A stretch of DNA of 64,000 nt from UBA8337 sp965658615. Its GTDB lineage: Bacteria; Pseudomonadota; Alphaproteobacteria; RS24. Position 1 is the first letter of the stretch. Every line of letters starts with the position of its first letter. A program made the position numbers and the translations under genes. Shown here in pieces: positions 40,834 through 49,393 of the stretch. The stretch is from contig CBFHSX010000001.1 in assembly GCA_965658615.1 (NCBI GenBank), forward strand, positions 1 through 64,000, in the 5' to 3' direction. Below the pieces are notes generated by a model that worked only from the letters and a program-made list of their open reading frames with translations, did no database searches and had not been told where the DNA came from.

Positions 40834-40843
40834 GACCGGCCTT
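40819..40843 (+). terminator. Hairpin across the etfA stop codon
   Basis: AAGGCCGGTCT and AGACCGGCCTT form a perfect 11-bp stem with a GTA loop around the TAA stop. The T tract is short (TTT), so it may act as a weak terminator or mRNA stabiliser between etfA and the next gene. Confidence 0.55.
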
Positions 40844-40864
40844 TGGCTCATTTGAGGGATCTGA

Positions 40865-41743
40865 ATGTCTGATGTGAACACTGTCGGCATTATCGGTGCC
40901 GGTCAAATGGGGTGTGGCATTGCCCATATCTTTGCTTTGACCGGCACACGGGTTCTCCTCAATGATATTTCGCCGGACCGTATCGAGGCCGGCCTCGCTA
41001 CTATTTCCGGCAATCTCGCCCGGCAAGTGGCTTCCGAAAAAATTACGGCTGACGAAAGCGATGCAGCTTTGGCACGCATCCTTGCCGCCGGCAATCTCTC
41101 AACCATGGCCGATGCCGATCTGGTTATCGAAGCGGCCAGCGAAAATGAAGATATCAAACTCGTCATCCTGCGTGAGGTTGCGGCCATATTGCCGCCGCAT
41201 GCGCTGATTGCCTCCAACACCTCCTCCATCTCCATCACCCGACTGGCGGCTGCCACGGATCGACCGGAAAAATTCATTGGCATGCATTTCATGAACCCGG
41301 TGCCGGTGATGCAGCTGGTCGAGGTTATTCGCGGCATTGCCACCGATGATGCGACTTTTGACACCGTCATGGCGGTGGTTGCCAAAATCGGTAAAACCGC
41401 CACCGTGTCGGAAGACTTCCCGGCCTTTATCGTCAATCGCATTCTTTTGCCGATGATCAATGAAGCGGTTTTCGCCCTTTATGAGGGCGTCGGCACGATT
41501 GAGAGCATTGATAAAGCCATGATGCTGGGTGCCAATCACCGCATGGGGCCGCTGCAATTGGCCGATTTCATCGGTCTGGATACCTGCCTGTCGGTTATGC
41601 AAGTGCTGCAAGACGGGCTGGGCGATGATAAATACCGCCCCTGCCCGCTATTGGTCAAATATGTCGAAGCCGGCTGGCTGGGCCGCAAGAGCGGTAAGGG
41701 CTTTTACGATTATGGCGGCGACACACCCACGCCGACGCGCTAG
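40865..41743 (+). CDS. 3-hydroxybutyryl-CoA dehydrogenase
   Basis: The 292-residue protein is an NAD-dependent 3-hydroxyacyl-CoA dehydrogenase, short-chain type. It has the NAD motif GIIGAGQMGCGIAHIFA (8-24), HFMNPVPVMQLVEVI near 140-154 with the catalytic His, and the C-terminal helix domain with NRILLPMINEAVFALYEGVGTIESID and PLQLADFIGLDTCL. GAGGGATCTGA lies before ATG 40865. It works in beta-oxidation or butyrate/PHB metabolism with the ETF genes immediately upstream. Confidence 0.95.
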   Translation: MSDVNTVGIIGAGQMGCGIAHIFALTGTRVLLNDISPDRIEAGLATISGNLARQVASEKITADESDAALARILAAGNLSTMADADLVIEAASENEDIKLVILREVAAILPPHALIASNTSSISITRLAAATDRPEKFIGMHFMNPVPVMQLVEVIRGIATDDATFDTVMAVVAKIGKTATVSEDFPAFIVNRILLPMINEAVFALYEGVGTIESIDKAMMLGANHRMGPLQLADFIGLDTCLSVMQVLQDGLGDDKYRPCPLLVKYVEAGWLGRKSGKGFYDYGGDTPTPTR

Positions 41744-41781
41744 GGCGGGACAGACCGAAATAGGGCGATGTTATGTTCGCG

Positions 41782-42426
41782 CTAATGCTTGTTTAAATAA
41801 TGATCCAGCAGCGCGTGCACATCGGCGCTATCCCAATCCGCTTCGCCGGCCAGACGGCCGATCTCTGCACCGTCAGGCGAGACCAAAAGCGTTGTCGGCA
41901 GGCCGATAAGGCGCGCTTCACGCGCCGCTTTATAGCTTGGATCATAAAGCCTTGTAAGATGCGCGACACCCAATTCATTGAGGAATTTTTCCGGCTTTTC
42001 AGACCCGCCGCGATCGACCGACAGCGCAATCACCCGCACGCCGCGCCCTTGATAGCGTTTGGCCAGAGCATCCAATTGCGGCATTTCCTTGCGGCACGGC
42101 GCGCACCAAGTGGCCCAAAAATTCACCACCAACCACTCGCCCGCATAGGCTGCCAAATCGGCTTGCGTCCCATCGGCCGATTGTAGGGCCATATCGGGCA
42201 GTTTTTTGGCCGTCGCATGGGTGATGAAATTTTCCGGCCCGTTTAGTGTCGGCGCGGCATTTTGTGCAAGCTCCGCCTTGTCATTATTTTGTGCAAGCTC
42301 CGCCTTGCCCTTGGACGCCTCCTTCATGTATAGGGTCTGGACGCTTGCATAAGCGAGCATGGCCAAAACAATCACCACAACCCCCTTACCTTTCGGGGTG
42401 CGGACAAAGGTGGCAAATTGTGCCAT
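41782..42426 (-). CDS. TlpA-family membrane-anchored thiol-disulfide oxidoreductase
   Basis: The 214-residue protein has an N-terminal membrane anchor (about 12-34), a variable linker that includes an imperfect nine-residue duplication (AELAQN twice), then a thioredoxin domain with the redox motif NFWATWCAPCRKE and the cis-Pro GLPTTLLVS. TlpA/ResA proteins act in cytochrome maturation or periplasmic disulfide reduction. GGAGGATTATAT sits before ATG 42426. It is divergent from argH with only 28 bases between starts, so promoters must extend into the coding regions. Confidence 0.9.
   Translation of the reverse strand: MAQFATFVRTPKGKGVVVIVLAMLAYASVQTLYMKEASKGKAELAQNNDKAELAQNAAPTLNGPENFITHATAKKLPDMALQSADGTQADLAAYAGEWLVVNFWATWCAPCRKEMPQLDALAKRYQGRGVRVIALSVDRGGSEKPEKFLNELGVAHLTRLYDPSYKAAREARLIGLPTTLLVSPDGAEIGRLAGEADWDSADVHALLDHYLNKH
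42259..42307 (-). repeat. 27-bp tandem duplication in the TlpA linker
   Basis: Two identical 22-base copies (42259-42280 and 42286-42307) are offset by 27 bases (nine codons). They encode the repeated AELAQN in the linker between the membrane anchor and thioredoxin domain. Confidence 0.85.
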
Positions 42427-42454
42427 ATATAATCCTCCTAAATGGGAGTGGGAC

Positions 42455-43849
42455 ATGAGCAATCGCATGTGGGGCGGCCGGTTTGGTGGCGGCCCTGACG
42501 ACATTATGGAAGAAATTAACGCATCCATCGGATTTGACCAGCGTCTGTTTGCGCACGACATCCGTGGCTCATTGGCGCATGCCGACATGCTGGTCGCCCA
42601 AGGTATTATTTCACCCGAGGATGGCACGGCGATTGCGGACGGTCTGGGGCAAATTCTGGCTGAAATTGAGAGCGGGGATTTCGAATTTTCGCGCGCACTT
42701 GAGGATATTCATATGAATATTGAAGCGCGCCTCGCAGCCCTTATTGGCCCGGCGGCCGGACGGCTGCACACGGCGCGCTCGCGCAATGACCAAGTGGCAA
42801 CCGATTTCCGGCTCTATGTGCGCGATACGCTTGACCATTTGGCAGCGCAAACCGCAGGCCTGATGGGCGTGCTGGTCGATAAGGCTGCCACCCATGCCGA
42901 TACGATTATGCCCGGCTTTACGCATTTGCAACCGGCCCAGCCGGTCACATTCGGCCATCATATGTTGGCCTATGTGGAAATGCTGGCCCGCGACCATGGG
43001 CGGCTTATGGATGCACGCAAAAGATTGAACGAAAACCCGCTCGGGGCCGCCGCACTGGCCGGCACGGGCTTTAACATTGACCGGCATCAAACCGCCGCCG
43101 CTTTGGGCTTTGACAAGCCGACCGGCAATAGCATGGATAGTGTCTCGGCGCGCGATTTTGCGCTGGAAGCCCTGTCTGCTGCCGCCATTTGCGCGACGCA
43201 TTTATCGCGGCTGGCCGAAGAAATTGTCATTTACGCGACGCCGCAATTCGGCTTCTTCACCCTGCCCGATGCGTTTTCGACCGGCTCGTCAATTATGCCG
43301 CAAAAAAGAAACCCCGATGCGGCCGAGCTCATTCGGGCCAAAACCGGCCGTATTATCGGCGCGCTGAGCGGGTTGATGATTGTCATGAAAGGCCTGCCCT
43401 TGGCCTATTCAAAAGACATGCAGGAAGACAAGGAAGGCGTGTTTAACGCGCTCGACAGCCTGTCTTTATGCCTCGCCGCCATGGCCGGCATGATGGCCTC
43501 GATCGGCGTCAATAAAGACGCCATGCATGCAGCAGCGGGGAGCGGTTTTTCCACCGCCACAGACCTTGCCGATTGGTTGGTGCGCGAGGCCGGCCTGCCG
43601 TTCCGCGACGCCCATCACACGACCGGCGCGATTGTGGCGCTGGCCGAAGAAAAACACTGCCAACTTGCCGATTTGGCGCTGGCCGATATGCAGGCCGTCA
43701 ATGCGGCGATTCATGATGGCATTTATTCCGTGCTCAGCGTCGAAGCCTCGGTCGCAAGCCGCACCAGCTATGGTGGCACGGCGCCCGATAATGTGCGCGC
43801 CATGGTCGGCCAATGGCAGGCTTGGTTGCAAGAAAACGGAGCCGGATAA
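42455..43849 (+). CDS. argH: Argininosuccinate lyase
   Basis: The last enzyme of arginine synthesis, splitting argininosuccinate into arginine and fumarate. The 464-residue protein begins MSNRMWGGRF and has the family signature SSIMPQKRNPDAAE near 282-295, with HTARSRNDQV near 107-116 and GFTHLQPAQPVTFGHH near 155-170. Its TAA shares a base with the ATG of the LptM gene, and lysA follows, the standard alphaproteobacterial order. An upstream Met at 42359 lies inside tlpA and is rejected. Confidence 0.96.
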   Translation: MSNRMWGGRFGGGPDDIMEEINASIGFDQRLFAHDIRGSLAHADMLVAQGIISPEDGTAIADGLGQILAEIESGDFEFSRALEDIHMNIEARLAALIGPAAGRLHTARSRNDQVATDFRLYVRDTLDHLAAQTAGLMGVLVDKAATHADTIMPGFTHLQPAQPVTFGHHMLAYVEMLARDHGRLMDARKRLNENPLGAAALAGTGFNIDRHQTAAALGFDKPTGNSMDSVSARDFALEALSAAAICATHLSRLAEEIVIYATPQFGFFTLPDAFSTGSSIMPQKRNPDAAELIRAKTGRIIGALSGLMIVMKGLPLAYSKDMQEDKEGVFNALDSLSLCLAAMAGMMASIGVNKDAMHAAAGSGFSTATDLADWLVREAGLPFRDAHHTTGAIVALAEEKHCQLADLALADMQAVNAAIHDGIYSVLSVEASVASRTSYGGTAPDNVRAMVGQWQAWLQENGAG

Positions 43850-43974
43850 TGCGCATCATGGCCTGCTTTATCATCACATTGGCGCTGAGCGCTAACCTGA
43901 TGGCCTGCGGCAAGCGCGGGCCCTTGACCCTGCCGCAAGCATCGGCCGGTGCGGAAATCGGGATGGACGGTTAA
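43849..43974 (+). CDS. lptM: LptM (YifL)-type small lipoprotein
   Basis: The 41-residue product is MRIMACFIITLALSANLMAC followed by GKRGPLTLPQASAG and more. It has a type II signal with lipobox LMAC, so Cys20 is lipidated, then GKRGPL, the conserved start of LptM proteins, which help LptD fold and form disulfides in LPS export. It sits exactly between argH (overlap at 43849) and lysA (starting right after its TAA), the position of lptM in many proteobacteria. Confidence 0.88.
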   Translation: MRIMACFIITLALSANLMACGKRGPLTLPQASAGAEIGMDG

Positions 43975-45255
43975 ATGGATCATTTCGCTTATCAAAACGG
44001 CGCGCTGCACGCGGAAGACGTCGCCATTTCCGAGATTGCCGCACAGGTCGGCACGCCGTTTTATTGCTATTCAACGGCGACGCTGACGCGGCATTTTTCC
44101 GTGCTCGACCAAGCCTTGGTGAAAGCCGGTCTGGACGATCGATTGATTTGCTATTCGGTGAAAGCCAATTCCAATATCGCGGTTATCAATACGCTCGCCA
44201 AGCTGGGGGCCGGCGCTGATATTGTCTCGCAAGGCGAAATGCTGCGCGCGCTAAAAGCCGGTATTGCGCCGGAAAAAATCGTCTTTTCCGGCGTCGGTAA
44301 AACCGCAGATGAAATGCAAGCCGCGCTGCAGGCCGGCATTTTGCAATTCAATGTGGAAAGCCTGTCAGAGATCGACATGCTGGCCGGGGTCGCCACTGCC
44401 ATGGGCAAAACGGCGCAAATCGCGCTGCGGGTCAATCCGGATGTCGATGCCGGTACGCATGAGAAAATCTCCACCGGCAAGGCAGAAAATAAATTCGGCA
44501 TTGCCTGGGAAGACGCAGAAGCCGGTTTCGCCCATGCGCGCGCGCTGGACGGCGTCGAGGCAAAGGCGATTGATATTCATATTGGCAGTCAAATCACCGA
44601 TTTGACGCCGTTTCGCATCGCCTTTGAAAAAGTTGCCGGTCTGCTGGCGCGCCTGCGGGCTGACGGGCATGATATTCAACGCCTCGATTTGGGCGGCGGT
44701 CTGGGCGTGCCTTATGCGCGCGATAATAATTCAGGCGATGCCGGTCTGGCCGACCCTGACGCCTATGCGCGCATGATTGCCGAGACATTGGGCGATAGCG
44801 GTTGCACCATTATGTTGGAGCCGGGGCGTCTCATCGCCGCCAATGCCGGTATTTTGGTGACCTCGGTCATTCGCTCGAAATTGGGGCAGGCGAAAAATTT
44901 CATGATTGTCGATGCCGCCATGACCGAGTTGATGCGCCCGACACTGTATGGCGCGCATCACGATATCAAGCCCGTGGCTGAAGGCCAAAGCGGGGAGCTG
45001 GTCTGGGATGTGGTCGGGCCGGTTTGCGAAAGCGGCGACTTTTTGGGCCAAGATCGAAAACTGCCGCAATTGGAAAGCGGCGCGCTGCTGGCCGTTTTTG
45101 CAGCCGGCGCTTATGGCGCGGTGCTCGGCTCGGCCTATAATACCAGGCCCCTCGCGCCGGAAGTGCTGGTCGATGGCGACCGCTTTGCGGTGGTGCGCGC
45201 ACGCCCCGATTATAGCGCCATGCTGCAAGGCGAAAGCCTGCCCGATTGGGATTGA
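43975..45255 (+). CDS. lysA: Diaminopimelate decarboxylase
   Basis: LysA decarboxylates meso-DAP to lysine with PLP. The 426-residue product has the PLP Lys at K63 in CYSVKANSNIAV, GADIVSQGEMLRALKAG near 82-98, the phosphate loop LDLGGGLGVPY, EPGRLIAANAG and GPVCESGDFLGQDR (catalytic Cys of the neighbouring subunit). It begins directly after the lptM stop. The next gene ftsE starts 78 bases on. Confidence 0.96.
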   Translation: MDHFAYQNGALHAEDVAISEIAAQVGTPFYCYSTATLTRHFSVLDQALVKAGLDDRLICYSVKANSNIAVINTLAKLGAGADIVSQGEMLRALKAGIAPEKIVFSGVGKTADEMQAALQAGILQFNVESLSEIDMLAGVATAMGKTAQIALRVNPDVDAGTHEKISTGKAENKFGIAWEDAEAGFAHARALDGVEAKAIDIHIGSQITDLTPFRIAFEKVAGLLARLRADGHDIQRLDLGGGLGVPYARDNNSGDAGLADPDAYARMIAETLGDSGCTIMLEPGRLIAANAGILVTSVIRSKLGQAKNFMIVDAAMTELMRPTLYGAHHDIKPVAEGQSGELVWDVVGPVCESGDFLGQDRKLPQLESGALLAVFAAGAYGAVLGSAYNTRPLAPEVLVDGDRFAVVRARPDYSAMLQGESLPDWD

Positions 45256-45333
45256 GCGGCCGTTTCGCCCCAATCAACTCGTGCATCAAAAGCCTGAATC
45301 TGGCACACTCGACAAGATGAAAAGAGTGCCTGC

Positions 45334-46002
45334 ATGATCCGTCTTGAAAACCTCTCACTGCGCTATGAGGCCGGTCGCGATGTGCTGAGCGGGGTCAATC
45401 TCGACATCCCCGCGGGCGCGTTTCGCTTTTTGACCGGACCGTCAGGTGCCGGCAAAACCTCGCTCTTGAAATTGATCTTTCTGGCCCATGCGCCGAGCGC
45501 CGGACGCGTTGAGTTGATGGGCAAGGATGTCACCACGGCAAGCCGCAAGCAACGCGCCCTGCTGCGTCGGCAAATCGGTGTGGTGTTTCAAGATTTCCGT
45601 CTTATCGAGCACCTTAACGTCTATGATAATGTCACCCTGCCGCTGCGTATTGCCGGACAAAAGCCCGCGCAATGGCACGATAATGCGGTGGAATTATTGC
45701 ATTGGGTCGGCCTTGGCGCGCATTTGGACGCGCTGCCCGCCACACTGTCGGGCGGTGAAAAACAACGCGCCGCCATTGCCCGCGCCGTCATCACGCGGCC
45801 GCAAATCATCATCGCCGATGAGCCGACCGGCAATGTCGACCCGCAAATGGGCGAGCGTCTGGTGCGGCTGCTGGTTGAGCTGAACAAGATGGGCACAACC
45901 ATTGTCATTGCCACACATGACCGGCATTTATGGGAAAATTTCGACTTTCCACGCCTGCATTTGGAAGACCGGCATATTCGACAGATCGGGGCGGGCGCAT
46001 GA
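45334..46002 (+). CDS. ftsE: Cell division ATP-binding protein FtsE
   Basis: FtsE is the ABC ATPase that with FtsX turns on periplasmic peptidoglycan hydrolases during division. The 222-residue protein has Walker A GPSGAGKT (35-42), signature LSGGEKQRAAIARA near 136-149 and Walker B IIIADEPTGNVD near 155-166. Its end overlaps ftsX by ATGA (45999-46002). Confidence 0.95.
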   Translation: MIRLENLSLRYEAGRDVLSGVNLDIPAGAFRFLTGPSGAGKTSLLKLIFLAHAPSAGRVELMGKDVTTASRKQRALLRRQIGVVFQDFRLIEHLNVYDNVTLPLRIAGQKPAQWHDNAVELLHWVGLGAHLDALPATLSGGEKQRAAIARAVITRPQIIIADEPTGNVDPQMGERLVRLLVELNKMGTTIVIATHDRHLWENFDFPRLHLEDRHIRQIGAGA

Positions 46003-46853
46003 GCCGTCACACGCCACCGCACTTGCTGCCGCCGCAAAGTCTGGCCGGACCGGCTTTGAGCGCCGTCACTATGGTGATGTGTTTTCTGGCCTGTCTGGCG
46101 CTGGGTTGTGCCGTGCTGGCCGACCGCGCTGCCGAACGGTGGCTGGCGCGCGCCACCAGCGCCATGAGCGTGCAAATTGTCGAGACGTCGCGTTTGAGCG
46201 CCGAGGACCAACTGCCCGCCGTGATGCGCGAATTGCGCGCCATGCCGGGCATTGGCACGATTAAACAATTGACCCGCGATGATTTGGTCGGGCTGTTGGA
46301 GCCATGGCTCGGCACCGGCAATATTGGTGAGGATATGCCGCTGCCCATATTGATCGAAATCACGGCTGCGCCTGAGGCAAAAATTCCGGCCCGCGCTTTG
46401 GACGCACAATTGCGCGCCGTCGCCCCCGGCGCGCGCCTCGACACGCATGGCCAATGGCGTGAAACGCTTGAAAGCACAGCCCGTGCGCTGACCCTATTTG
46501 CCGCTCTGGTGCTGGCCATGGTGACGCTGGCGACAGCAACGGTGATACTATTTGCCACCCGCGCCGGCCTTTTGGCCAATGTCGAGATCCTCAATGTGCT
46601 GCACCAAATCGGCGCGCAAGATAGCTATATTTCGCGCCGCTTTGAGGGCCATTTTGTTCGTACAGTGGCGCTGGCAGCCTTTGGCGGACTGGCGCTGGCT
46701 TTGGTGTTTTTCTATGCGCTGGGCGCGCTGGTGCCGGAAGCGCGTCTGCCGGCGTTTCTGGTCAATCTCGTGCCGGTGCCGCTGGCCGCGCTGTTGCTGA
46801 GTTGGCAGGTGACACGTCGCTATGTTTTGCGCCGCTTAAAGGCCCAATTGTGA
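45999..46853 (+). CDS. ftsX: Cell division protein FtsX
   Basis: The 284-residue permease-like protein has one membrane segment near residues 28-48, a periplasmic domain (about 50-160) and three more segments (about 170-190, 220-245 and 255-275), the four-segment FtsX topology. It contacts FtsE and, via the periplasmic loop, hydrolase activators. ATG 45999 overlaps the ftsE stop. Pairwise identity to E. coli FtsX would be low, as usual in alphaproteobacteria. Confidence 0.9.
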   Translation: MSRHTPPHLLPPQSLAGPALSAVTMVMCFLACLALGCAVLADRAAERWLARATSAMSVQIVETSRLSAEDQLPAVMRELRAMPGIGTIKQLTRDDLVGLLEPWLGTGNIGEDMPLPILIEITAAPEAKIPARALDAQLRAVAPGARLDTHGQWRETLESTARALTLFAALVLAMVTLATATVILFATRAGLLANVEILNVLHQIGAQDSYISRRFEGHFVRTVALAAFGGLALALVFFYALGALVPEARLPAFLVNLVPVPLAALLLSWQVTRRYVLRRLKAQL

Positions 46854-46860
46854 GGTACTG

Positions 46861-47487
46861 ATGAGCCGCTTTGGGGACCCGGAACGCAACACCAAAGGGC
46901 AAAAGCTGGCCGCTTTGGGCTGGTTGCTCGGCGGTCTGGTGGCGCTTTACCTGCTGGCCTTTATCGCCTTTGTTGAAACGCTGAACGCCGGCGATAAAAA
47001 TGTGCCCGCCGCCGATGCGATTGTTGTCTTTACCGGCACGGCGACGACGCGCATTGAGGTCGGCCTTGACCTGCTGCTCAGCGAGAAAGGCACGCGTCTT
47101 TTGGTGACCGGTCTGTATGAACGCCAAAGCTTTGACGAGATAGCCGCCTTGGCCGCGCCGCAGAAAGACAAACGGGCCCGCATCACATGCTGTCTCGACC
47201 TTGACTATAAAGCCACCAATACGCTTGCCAATGCGCGCGAGACGGCTTTATGGGCCGAGGTGCATGGCTTTAAATCGCTGATTGTCGTGACCAGCGCGCA
47301 GCATATGCCGCGTGCTTTTCTGGAATTGCGCCGCGCCATGCCGACGGCGCGCCTATCGGCCTATGGCGTCGTGCCGCCGCAAGTAAAGCTCGATTACTGG
47401 TTTGCCTATCCGGGCACTATGGCGCTGCTCTTGGGCGAATATACGCGCTATCTCTGGGCCTTGACCGGCCTACCGCGCAGCGATTAA
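46861..47487 (+). CDS. YdcF/ElyC-family (DUF218) membrane-anchored protein
   Basis: The 208-residue protein has one membrane segment (about 18-38) and a DUF218 domain (about 48-205): ADAIVVFTGTATTRIEVGLDLLL, then LLVTGLY, ARETALWAEVHGFKSLIVVTSAQHMPRAFLELRRAMP. SanA/ElyC/YdcF relatives act in envelope biogenesis, though the reaction is unknown. It lies 7 bases after ftsX, a placement often seen in alphaproteobacteria. Confidence 0.88.
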   Translation: MSRFGDPERNTKGQKLAALGWLLGGLVALYLLAFIAFVETLNAGDKNVPAADAIVVFTGTATTRIEVGLDLLLSEKGTRLLVTGLYERQSFDEIAALAAPQKDKRARITCCLDLDYKATNTLANARETALWAEVHGFKSLIVVTSAQHMPRAFLELRRAMPTARLSAYGVVPPQVKLDYWFAYPGTMALLLGEYTRYLWALTGLPRSD

Positions 47488-47496
47488 GACAGGCTC

Positions 47497-48462
47497 ATGC
47501 GTCACCTCCTCACCCATAAACGTTTCTGGCTGTTCGCCCCTTTTATCGGCCTCTTGGCATTGGGCCTTGTCACATTCGGGCTGTGGCATTTGGCGGCCGG
47601 GCGCTTGAGCGATGAATTGACGGCCGCTGGGCTGAGTTGGCAGGATGCCCAGCGACACGGCTATCCGGCCCGCATCTCCTTGGATATTGACCGACCGGCT
47701 TGGCGCGACCGCGACCGACAATGGCAAAACCGCGCCCTCTCGATCACCATGATGCCGTTTCAGGGCGGTCATGCGATTGTCGATTTTTTGGGGGCCCATG
47801 AGATTAAAACCAAAGCCGGTGAGGCGACGCTGGCGCATCAGGGCAATTTGGCCAGCATTGTCGCCGATAGGGGCGGTTTGAAACGCGCCTCTTTTGAGGT
47901 CGAGCAGCCGCGCCTCACAATGCGTCTCAAAGGCGTTGATGAGGCGGCTTTGTTTAGCGCCACAAAATTGGGCCTGCACGGCATGCGCCATGACCAGGCC
48001 GGGCGTTACAATGTCGCTTTGGTGCTGAAGCAGCTCAGCCTGCCTACCGGCTTGGGCCGCGCCGCCGAAAAGAAGATACCGCGCCTTGATATGGTGGGCG
48101 TCGTGCCGCAAGCATTTTTGCAGGACGGCGCCGCTGCCGGTCAAACATTGGTGCTCGACCGCCTGACGATGGAGCGCGACGCGCTGACGCTGATTGCGCG
48201 CGGCACAATAAAGCTCGGGGCGGACGGTTTCGTCAAAGGGCGGCTCGACCTTGAAGCCATTCAGCTGGAAGCGCTCATCGATCTGCTCGAGGAATTTGAT
48301 CTGATCTCGGCCCGCGACCGTGCCAAATGGCTGTTTTTCGGCGGGCTTGGTGCGGCCTTGGGCGGCAATCCGCAAGACCGGCTTTCCGTGCCGCTGCAAT
48401 TTAAAGGCGGGCGCACAGCTTTGGGACCGCTTGATTTAGGGCCCGCCCCGCGCTGGCAGTAG
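47497..48462 (+). CDS. DUF2125-family envelope protein
   Basis: The 321-residue protein has one N-terminal membrane segment (about 9-32) and a large domain with the DUF2125 pattern: WQDAQRHGYPARISLDIDRPAW, then WQNRALSI and MPFQGGHAIVDFLGAH. DUF2125 proteins occur almost only in alphaproteobacteria and have no established activity. It starts 9 bases after the DUF218 gene, in the same unit as ftsEX; its stop abuts the tyrC stop. A role in envelope or division is suggested by context only. Confidence 0.85.
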   Translation: MRHLLTHKRFWLFAPFIGLLALGLVTFGLWHLAAGRLSDELTAAGLSWQDAQRHGYPARISLDIDRPAWRDRDRQWQNRALSITMMPFQGGHAIVDFLGAHEIKTKAGEATLAHQGNLASIVADRGGLKRASFEVEQPRLTMRLKGVDEAALFSATKLGLHGMRHDQAGRYNVALVLKQLSLPTGLGRAAEKKIPRLDMVGVVPQAFLQDGAAAGQTLVLDRLTMERDALTLIARGTIKLGADGFVKGRLDLEAIQLEALIDLLEEFDLISARDRAKWLFFGGLGAALGGNPQDRLSVPLQFKGGRTALGPLDLGPAPRWQ

Positions 48463-49368
48463 CTATTTATCGCGGCCGAAATTCGGCGCATCAATGTCCT
48501 GACCGGCCTCGATGATCGACTGGCGAATGGAGCGCGTACGGGCAAATGTCTCTTCCAAATAGGCCCCGTCGCCGCGGCGAATGGCGCGCTGGAGCGAGGT
48601 CAAATCCTCGCTAAAGCGACCCAGCATTTCCAGCACCGCCTCTTTATTGTCGAGAAAAATATCACGCCACATAACCGGGTCAGACGCCGCAATGCGGGTG
48701 AAATCGCGAAACCCTGAAGCGGAAAACTTAATCACTTCCGAGCGCGTATCACTTTCCAATTGCGCCGCCGTGCCGACAATATTAAAGGCGATGAGATGCG
48801 GCAAATGGCTGGTAATGGCAAGCACCAAATCATGATGCGCGGCATCCATAAACGCCACTTCCGACCCCATGCCGCGCCATAATTTGGCAACCTGCTCGAC
48901 CGCGATAAGACTGGTCGTGTCATCCGGCGTCAGGATACACCAGCGACCTTCAAACAAATCGGCAAAACCGGCCTCGGGGCCCGATTGCTCAGTGCCCGCA
49001 ATCGGGTGACCCGGCACGAAATGCACGCGCCCCTCAAGCAGCGGGTTAATCTCAGCCTGCAATTTGCCCTTGGCCGAGCCGACATCGGTAATGATGGCAT
49101 TGTCTTTCAGCAGCGGCATGATTCGCGCCGCCAGCTCGCCCATCACGCCCAAAGGCGTGTTGAAGAAAACAATATCAGCGTCACGACACGCCTCCTCAGG
49201 CGTTTCGTGAATGCTATCGACAAAACCGATATCCAACGCTTTGACCCGCGTTTCAGCCGAGCGCGCGTAACCCGCCACATGCGCGGCAAGCCCGTGTTTT
49301 TTCAGCGCATGGCCGATCGACGAGCCGATCAGCCCCAAGCCGATAAGCGCGATACTGGGTTTATCCAT
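48463..49368 (-). CDS. tyrC: Prephenate/arogenate dehydrogenase (TyrC)
   Basis: The 301-residue NAD(P)-dependent enzyme oxidatively decarboxylates prephenate or arogenate on the way to tyrosine. The nucleotide motif IALIGLGLIGSSIGHALKK is at residues 6-24, and the substrate segment VPGHPIAGTEQSG near 118-130 has the catalytic His, with HLPHLIAF following. GGAGAAGGC precedes ATG 49368. hisC lies upstream on the same strand with a 25-base gap; many organisms link tyrC and hisC as both use related keto-acids. Confidence 0.94.
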   Translation of the reverse strand: MDKPSIALIGLGLIGSSIGHALKKHGLAAHVAGYARSAETRVKALDIGFVDSIHETPEEACRDADIVFFNTPLGVMGELAARIMPLLKDNAIITDVGSAKGKLQAEINPLLEGRVHFVPGHPIAGTEQSGPEAGFADLFEGRWCILTPDDTTSLIAVEQVAKLWRGMGSEVAFMDAAHHDLVLAITSHLPHLIAFNIVGTAAQLESDTRSEVIKFSASGFRDFTRIAASDPVMWRDIFLDNKEAVLEMLGRFSEDLTSLQRAIRRGDGAYLEETFARTRSIRQSIIEAGQDIDAPNFGRDK

Positions 49369-49393
49369 GCCTTCTCCTATACCCTTAGATTCC

